A DNA stretch of 64,000 nt from Xiphias gladius (taxonomy: Eukaryota > Chordata > Actinopteri > Istiophoriformes > Xiphiidae): assembly GCF_016859285.1 (NCBI RefSeq), contig NC_053404.1, positions 21,076,105-21,140,104 on the forward strand. The letters run 5' to 3'. Below the pieces are notes generated by a model, which was given only the letters and a program-made list of their open reading frames with translations, was not told where the DNA came from and did not search any database. Of this stretch, positions 58,176 to 64,000 are shown piece by piece. Position 1 is the stretch's first letter. Each line of letters starts with the position of its first letter. Both the position numbers and the translations under genes were made by a program.

Positions 58176-58810
58176 GAAGAAGAGTCGAGTGCATTGACTG
58201 CCTCCTTAAAAACAAGAATTTCATTAATATCAAATATTAGACGTCTTCAGCAAACAAAAATAAATGCAAAATGTTTTTTATTTTCTCTCCTGTATAAATA
58301 ACTTAAATAAAAGCAAAGATAATGCGACATCGGCTGCAGAAACACCTCTAAACAGCATTGAAGACTAGTTCTGTCAGTATATGTAAATTGCCATGGATGG
58401 ATTACTGAAAAAGGGTCAGACGGACCACCTGGGCCAGAGTCTCCGTTTGAAGTGACTTTTAATATTAATATTAATATAACACAAAGAGAAGGAAACAACT
58501 ACAAAGAGACACAAAAGAGCTATGAAGAGACGCAAAACAAACACAAACAGATACAAAACGATCACAAATAGACGCAAAACAAGTACTAAGAGACACAAAA
58601 CGAACACAAAGGGAGGGAAACAACTACAAAGAGATGCAGAACAATTACAGAGACACTAAACAGCTACTAAGAGGTGAAAAACGAACACAAAGAGACGCAT
58701 TGCCGTCCACAAAATCTTAAAAACACATCAGTGAGTCACACTGTTCCACTGGGTAAAATGTTCCTTCATCATCATGAACACACACACTCTGTTGTTTATT
58801 TTGACTCAGT

Positions 58811-58811
<1 letters not shown>

Positions 58812-58900
<89 letters not shown>
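58812..58900. repeat. (CA)n microsatellite of tandem unit 1
   Basis: About 44 CA units; His-Thr and Cys-Val reading frames over it are artefacts. Confidence 0.95.
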
Positions 58901-58902
<2 letters not shown>

Positions 58903-59878
58903 CCTGCTGCCAAATACTCACTAGAGCACCAACTGCTGATCCATCCGCTCCTGAAAATAGCTACACGCATGAAAACCACAACATTTTCACTTTCCTCTCA
59001 CGTCATGTCTCGCTTCAGGTGCGGCAGTGGATAAAATAATCAAAGTAAGACCTGATAGGACTCCAGGTTCGAGAGGTTTTGATAAATACAACATTCAAAC
59101 ATTTCTGACTACTCTGTGAGTTCTCTGTTTCTACTTTAATTTGACCTTTGAAGATCAAGAAATTGTGTCTTGGATTGCCGTTAAGTGAGGCCCTAGTGAG
59201 GCCAGGGCTGAGAAATATTTAAACTGTCCTTCAGCTGTGCGAAGAAGAGTCGAGTGCATTGACTGCCTCCTTAAAAACAAGAATTTCATTAAAATCAAAT
59301 ATTAGACGTCTTCAGTAAACAAAAATAATGCAAAATGTTTTTTATTTTCTCTCCTGTATAAATAACTAAAATAAAAGCAAAGATAATGCGACATCGGCTG
59401 CAGAAACACCTCTAAACAGCATTGAAGACTAGTTCTGTCAGTATATGTAAATTGCCATGGATGGATTACTGAAAAAGGGTCAGACGGACCACCTGGGCCA
59501 GAGTCTCCGTTTGAAGTGACTTTTAATATTAATATTAATATAACACAAAGAGAAGGAAACAACTACAAAGAGACACAAAAGAGCTATGAAGAGACGCAAA
59601 ACAAACACAAACAGATACAAAACGATCACAAATAGACGCAAAACAAGTACTAAGAGACACAAAACGAACACAAAGGGAGGGAAACAACTACAAAGAGATG
59701 CAGAACAATTACAGAGACACTAAACAGCTACTAAGAGGTGAAAAACCAACACAAAGAGACGCATTGTCGTCCACAAAATCTTAAAAACACATCAGTGAGT
59801 CACACTGTTCCACTGGGTAAAATGTTCCTTCATCATCATGAACACACACACTCTGTTGTTTATTTTGACTCAGTCCCA

Positions 59879-59881
<3 letters not shown>

Positions 59882-59929
<48 letters not shown>
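59882..59929. repeat. (CA)n microsatellite of tandem unit 2
   Basis: About 24 units, with an ACAAACACA interruption at its start that unit 1 lacks. Confidence 0.95.
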
Positions 59930-59934
<5 letters not shown>

Positions 59935-61194
59935 CCTGCTGCCAAATACTCACTAGAGCACCAACTGCTGATCCATCCGCTCCTGAAAATAGCTACACGC
60001 ATGAAAACCACAACATTTTCACTTTCCTCTCACGTCATGTCTCGCTTCAGGTGCGGCAGTGGATAAAATAATCAAAGTAAGACCTGATAGGACTCCAGGT
60101 TCGAGAGGTTTTGATAAATACAACATTCAAACATTTGTGACTACTCTGTGAGTTCTCTGTTTCTACTTTAATTTGACCTTTGAAGATCAAGAAATTGTAT
60201 CTTGGATTGCCGTTAAGTGAGGCCCTAGTGAGGCCAGGGCTGAGAAATATTTAAACTGTCCTTCAGCTGTGCGAAGAAGAGTCGAGTGCATTGACTGCCT
60301 CCTTAAAAACAAGAATTTCATTAAAATCAAATATTAGACGTCTTCAGCAAACAAAAATAAATGCAAAATGTTTTTTATTTTCCTTCCTGTATAAATAACT
60401 AAAATAAAAGCACAATTAATGCGACATCCGCTGCAGAAACACCTCTAAACAGAATTGAAAATAAAGCAACACCGGGCTACACAGAAGCCAGATCATACAA
60501 GTCAAAGCTGGAAGTCTACGCTTTATATGATATAATTGCAATACCACTACCCAGAAGAAGTACTGTAGATATGATCATGATTCTTTGGCGTCAAAGAACC
60601 GAAACAACGTATCTGACTAGTTCTGTAAAGTTCACAGTACTTGTTAAAATTAGGGTAAAAAGTACGTTTGACAGGAAATGAAAAACGGGGGGGGGACAGC
60701 AGCGTGTAGACAAAAATTCCCTTTCAGTCTCTCACGCAGTAGAGGGATTTTTGACAGTAGGAGAGTGAAAACAGATCTGGTTTTAGTCCTTCATTCACCA
60801 GAATATCACAGCTCTAACCTTTTTTTAATTTGAAATGTTGAAACTGTCCTTCGGTTGGATGACTGGAGGGGAGACCTTCCACAATATGAGTAGATTTTGC
60901 TGGATTAGGGCCTCCCTTTATGAGTCAGGAGTTTCCAAATGCATATAATCTTGCAATAGTCATCTGAAAATGGTGAGACGTAAAGAGTCCGTTTCCATTT
61001 TTTGATGTGAGATTTTTTCACGCATAACAACTGACAGCCGAGTAGAGCCGCAAACATCTTTTGAGAAGTTTTTGAAAGAAAGTAAAACACTGACGATTAC
61101 TTGAACAACACTAAGAGTCATCCTGAGGAGGGCGTGAATTTGCTCGCCGGATTTCATGGTAATACATTCGATAGTTGTCGGGACATTTCTGTCA

Positions 61195-61300
61195 AGTCCA
61201 CAAATGTCAACTTGCCGGCGGCACCGGAGGGAAAGTCAGGGGATCCACCAAAGTCAGTAGGATTCATCCTCTGGCGAAACGAGAACATCTGAAGGAAAAT
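61195..61300. repeat. Dispersed fish repeat fragment, inverted
   Basis: GGATCCACCAAAGTCAGTAG then GATTCATCCTCTGG is the reverse orientation of the repeat described at 16445-16960. Confidence 0.5.
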
Positions 61301-61569
61301 TCATGACAGTCTTTCCAGATGTTGTTGACTGACCCCCGACCCATTGGCTAAAAACAGGAAGAAATTAAAAACATATAATTACAGGACTACAGGAAGATCT
61401 TTTTTCTTAAGCCAGTGTCCATTGTCCAAGTTCATTATTTGTCACTCTGAAATTGATCCAGTCTGTGAGCCTGTCGTCCTTTTTAAGCACCCATAGTCCG
61501 GAGGTTTTCCCCAAAACCATCTTTCTGGCACTTTCGTGGCGAGTTTGATGCCAAATGTCAAAGTCACAG

Positions 61570-61918
61570 TTATTCAGGGAGGACTTTGACGTAGTCAGAG
61601 TCAGGAACGTCTAGAGGAAGAAGATAAGGTCAAATACACCATGAATCAAAGAAGATGCTGTGAGAAAAAGGCAGAAAGATCAGTAAAAATATATGACGTA
61701 CTCTCATAGTCATACTCTTCTTCAATTAGAGGCTCCTGCTTCATCCGTGACGCCTCTGCGGCTGGATTTTCTGGTGCTTTCGTGGGGCGGATAAACAGGG
61801 CCGTCTTCCTTTTGACAGAGTGCCGCAGCTGCATGGCCAGACCCTGGTTCTTCCTCTTAAAGTTACGAATCAGATCGTCCAACGTCTTATAAAATGTCTG
61901 CTCCAAACCTCCCGCTGT
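61570..61918 (-). CDS. Last two coding exons of an unrecognised gene with tyrosine motifs
   Basis: Exon 61918-61702 (217 nt) is joined by a GT-AG intron to exon 61610-61570, which ends in TAA. Phases agree. The 85-residue C-terminus begins TAGGLEQTFYKTLDDLIRNF. It continues with a basic stretch (LRHSVKRKTALFIRP) and ends with acidic EEEYDYENVPDSDY then VKVLPE. YENV and DYVKV resemble SH2-binding sites of leukocyte adaptor proteins (Y-x-N is GRB2-like). I do not recognise the family. TRAT1 and GCSAM, both on human 3q13, came to mind but do not match beyond the tyrosine motif. Upstream exons should lie to the right, beyond 62 kb or outside the window. The open frame, clean splice sites and non-repetitive composition support a real gene. 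Confidence 0.6.
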
Positions 61919-64000
61919 CTGAAGGAACAACAAAGCATACAGTAAAGAGCGGGTCACAGGGAGGAAAAAAAGAGAAAACGGGGGGGGGGGCACTGACTGC
62001 GATACTTGACTGCATTGCAGCTATGTGTTTAATATTTGATTGCAATACAAATGTTTCGCTGTATGAATGACGTTCCTCACCGACCTCGGCTCTACATGTG
62101 AGACATGTTCGGTTGGCACGCTGTGCTCTGTTCTGCAATGCAGCTGGGAAATTTGCACTGAACACATTCTGCTAAGTTGGGCTTTTTTTTTGCATGTAAC
62201 CATACCAATCCCTTTGCTCTACCTTCCTCCCCATAACTGCCTCAGGTCTTTGAAACATGCTGTACGTATTTTCTGTGTAACATGGACGGGGGCTACAACT
62301 CCATTTCGCTGTCCAATCCTGTGTTGTATGACAATAAAGCCGAACCTTGAACCTTTGTGTCATATATACAGTACATAGTCGGCTGTCAGTGAGTCACACC
62401 TAGCTAATACTAATGCCATATGATACAACTGTCGTGCAATAAATCCCCCTTAATGAAAGTCACAACGGTCAGCTTTTATTGAAATTGTTTTGCAGAGGTG
62501 TTGCTTCAACTGTACGGTGGTTTTGGAGGATGTTGTTTGTCGTGTTGTTAGTTCAGCAGCACCACATATTGTATGATTTCATTGTACAGAGGGGCGTTTT
62601 TGTTATTTAGTCCACCCTCACTGATATAGATGGAGTGGGCAAAAATAGTAACAATAATAATAATAAAAACACCTGTTGGTATAATGGCCATAAAGTTGAA
62701 TCAACACCTCTCTGAAGATTATATCCTTCACGAAGGCAGATTGGATTGCAGGACTGTTTTTCGTTCGGTGTACCTAATAAACTGGCACCTGAGTGTGACT
62801 GTAGGTATGTTTGTACAGATATTTTGTTGTCTCTGTGTTTTTTTTTTTTTTTTTGTCCTATACATCTGAGACAGCATTCACCTCGTGGTACAGGATATAT
62901 TTCAGAACAATCTGACGTTAAAGTTAAATCTAATCGAACGACAACACGGGGGGGAAAACACAAAATCACAATATAGAAAAAGAGGTGGGTAGAAAGAGGA
63001 AAAAGAGAAATGAGAGAAACAAATATTACATTGTAAGATGCATTAAGAGGCCAGATTTGCTGGAAGTGGTAGAAGTCGAGAGTACAAAAAACAAAAACAT
63101 GGAGGACGATAAAAAAAAAAAAGAACCTGTAGGCTGTCAACATTACAATGAATGCCATGCACCAAGGCTTTAAAGATTTAAATCACCCTGAATGACAAAT
63201 GGATTCACAGCTCCAATCAAAGTGTTAATCGTGCCTTAAAGCTCGAGGATTACACCGATCTGACATTTGCTTTTAACATAAATATCTGTGTGATGTGGGC
63301 AGCAGTTCAGAGACCTGGAGGCCAAGACTCTTACTATTTGTAATCAGCATTGGACGGTGACCTCATGGTTTGAGTGGAATGGAAAGAAAAAATGTAACCC
63401 CAACAAGGATTTATCAGCCCATCGGTGTGATACAAAGTGCCGTGCGGTGTTTTTGTGCCTAAACTCACGTCAGAGGAGCTTCCTGTGGTACGGGGGTGAG
63501 CTGATTACTGAAAACTGAGTTTCCATTTTGGGGGAGAAATGTTAATGAATTGTCTGTTTAACGGTTTTACTCTGAGGAGGGGGGGGATGATTTATGCCAG
63601 ACTGAAAATTTTTGGAAATGACAAATACTTAAGAGTTGTTCTGAGCAAAGTAAAACATTTGTTGGATTATAAGAAACTTCTTCTGTACTCCTCAGTTATT
63701 TTACCATATTTTAGTTGAGGTGTGGGGCAACACATATGCAACTAATATAAACCCACTATACTTTTTTATTGTTTAGGGGGAATTTCTCACTAAAATCTCT
63801 CCGAACGCTGTTCCCTTACTGTCCGGCCATTACAATACAGACGAGGGAAGATGTGAGCTTATAAAAATGTTGATGTGCTCAACTGAGTCGCCTGCAGTCA
63901 TTACCATGGACTCAGGGCACACTAAGCTAGGGGAGCACCAGCGGGCAGCGGAAGAACAACGAGCAGGGGATTTTTGTTGCCCTGGGGTTTGCCTCTCAGG
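61919..64000. other. Repeat-rich interval upstream of the unrecognised gene's exons
   Basis: Probably intron of the minus-strand gene ending at 61570. A Tc1 end motif (GTGTACCTAATAAACTGGCA) lies near 62768 with AT-rich and homopolymer tracts around it. I could not find another exon with good splice sites on either strand. Confidence 0.45.

Larger units (their letters stand above)
58176..60461. repeat. Tandem duplication, ~1.06-kb unit, 2.2 copies
   Basis: The motif gaagaagagtcgagtgcatt starts units at 58176, 59241 and 60273. The second unit follows the first almost base for base (offset 1064-1065) and the third is truncated after about 190 bases. Each full unit carries the ATGGATGGATTACTGAAAAA dispersed repeat, an acaaagagacacaaaac minisatellite and a (CA)n tract. 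The tract is about 88 bases in unit 1 and 48 in unit 2, which explains most of the length difference. Confidence 0.9.

Noticed and set aside
58450..58690. CRISPR-like array of ~20-bp repeats
   Set aside because: It is a degenerate acaaagagacacaaaac minisatellite belonging to a dispersed fish repeat; there are no unique spacers and the genome is vertebrate.
58717..59039. His-Thr and Cys-Val frames in the tandem duplication
   Set aside because: Microsatellite translation, as above.
61570..61918. Identification of the tyrosine-motif exons as TRAT1 or GCSAM
   Set aside because: Only the short YEN-type motif is shared; the rest of the 85 residues does not match what I know of either protein.

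Overview
The window is vertebrate nuclear DNA, almost certainly from a spiny-rayed (percomorph-type) teleost. It shows small GT-AG introns, dense (CA)n microsatellites, Tc1-like transposon debris and typical fish dispersed repeats. The genes have clear vertebrate orthologues. Nothing in it is bacterial or viral.

Layout. (1) 0.7-18.4 kb, plus strand: a cluster of three HHLA2-like B7-family genes with the exon order leader / IgV / IgC / IgV-like / transmembrane / short tail. Copy A (767-5676) enters at its IgC exon and carries two alternative terminal exons. Copy B (6985-9724) is a near-identical duplicate with leader and IgV exons but a 2-bp deletion in the IgC exon. Copy C (12026-18354) is a divergent, intact 389-aa gene. 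(2) 20.7-42.0 kb, minus strand: a complete 12-exon chrnd (muscle nicotinic acetylcholine receptor delta subunit, 521 aa). Its intron 4 is 13 kb long and houses a tandem array of ~3.42-kb units. Each unit carries one intronless coiled-coil gene and one Tc1-type transposase fragment. Four copies are visible: one is intact (381 aa), two are frameshifted and one runs into a 500-N assembly gap. (3) 43.8-55.7 kb, minus strand: a complete 21-exon cip2a (904 aa). One 70-bp intron has the hallmarks of a minor-spliceosome (U12) AT-AC intron. (4) 56-64 kb: repeat-rich DNA with a ~1.06-kb tandem duplication, plus the last two coding exons of an unrecognised minus-strand gene ending in two tyrosine-centred motifs.

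How the parts relate. HHLA2 and CIP2A are close neighbours on human 3q13, so the hhla2-cip2a linkage looks ancient. CHRND lies on a different chromosome in human, so its position between them is a fish-side arrangement. The genes act in different processes: T-cell costimulation/inhibition, neuromuscular transmission, and PP2A/MYC and mitotic control. They do not form a pathway.

The least expected structures are the nested coiled-coil gene array in chrnd intron 4, the AT-AC intron of cip2a, the (TG)n tracts directly against several chrnd splice sites, and the duplicated terminal exon of hhla2 copy A. The near-identity of tandem copies and the N gap mean some indels and the true copy number may be assembly artefacts. 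Exon borders were read by eye from splice consensus, reading phase and remembered family sequences. No alignment software was used.
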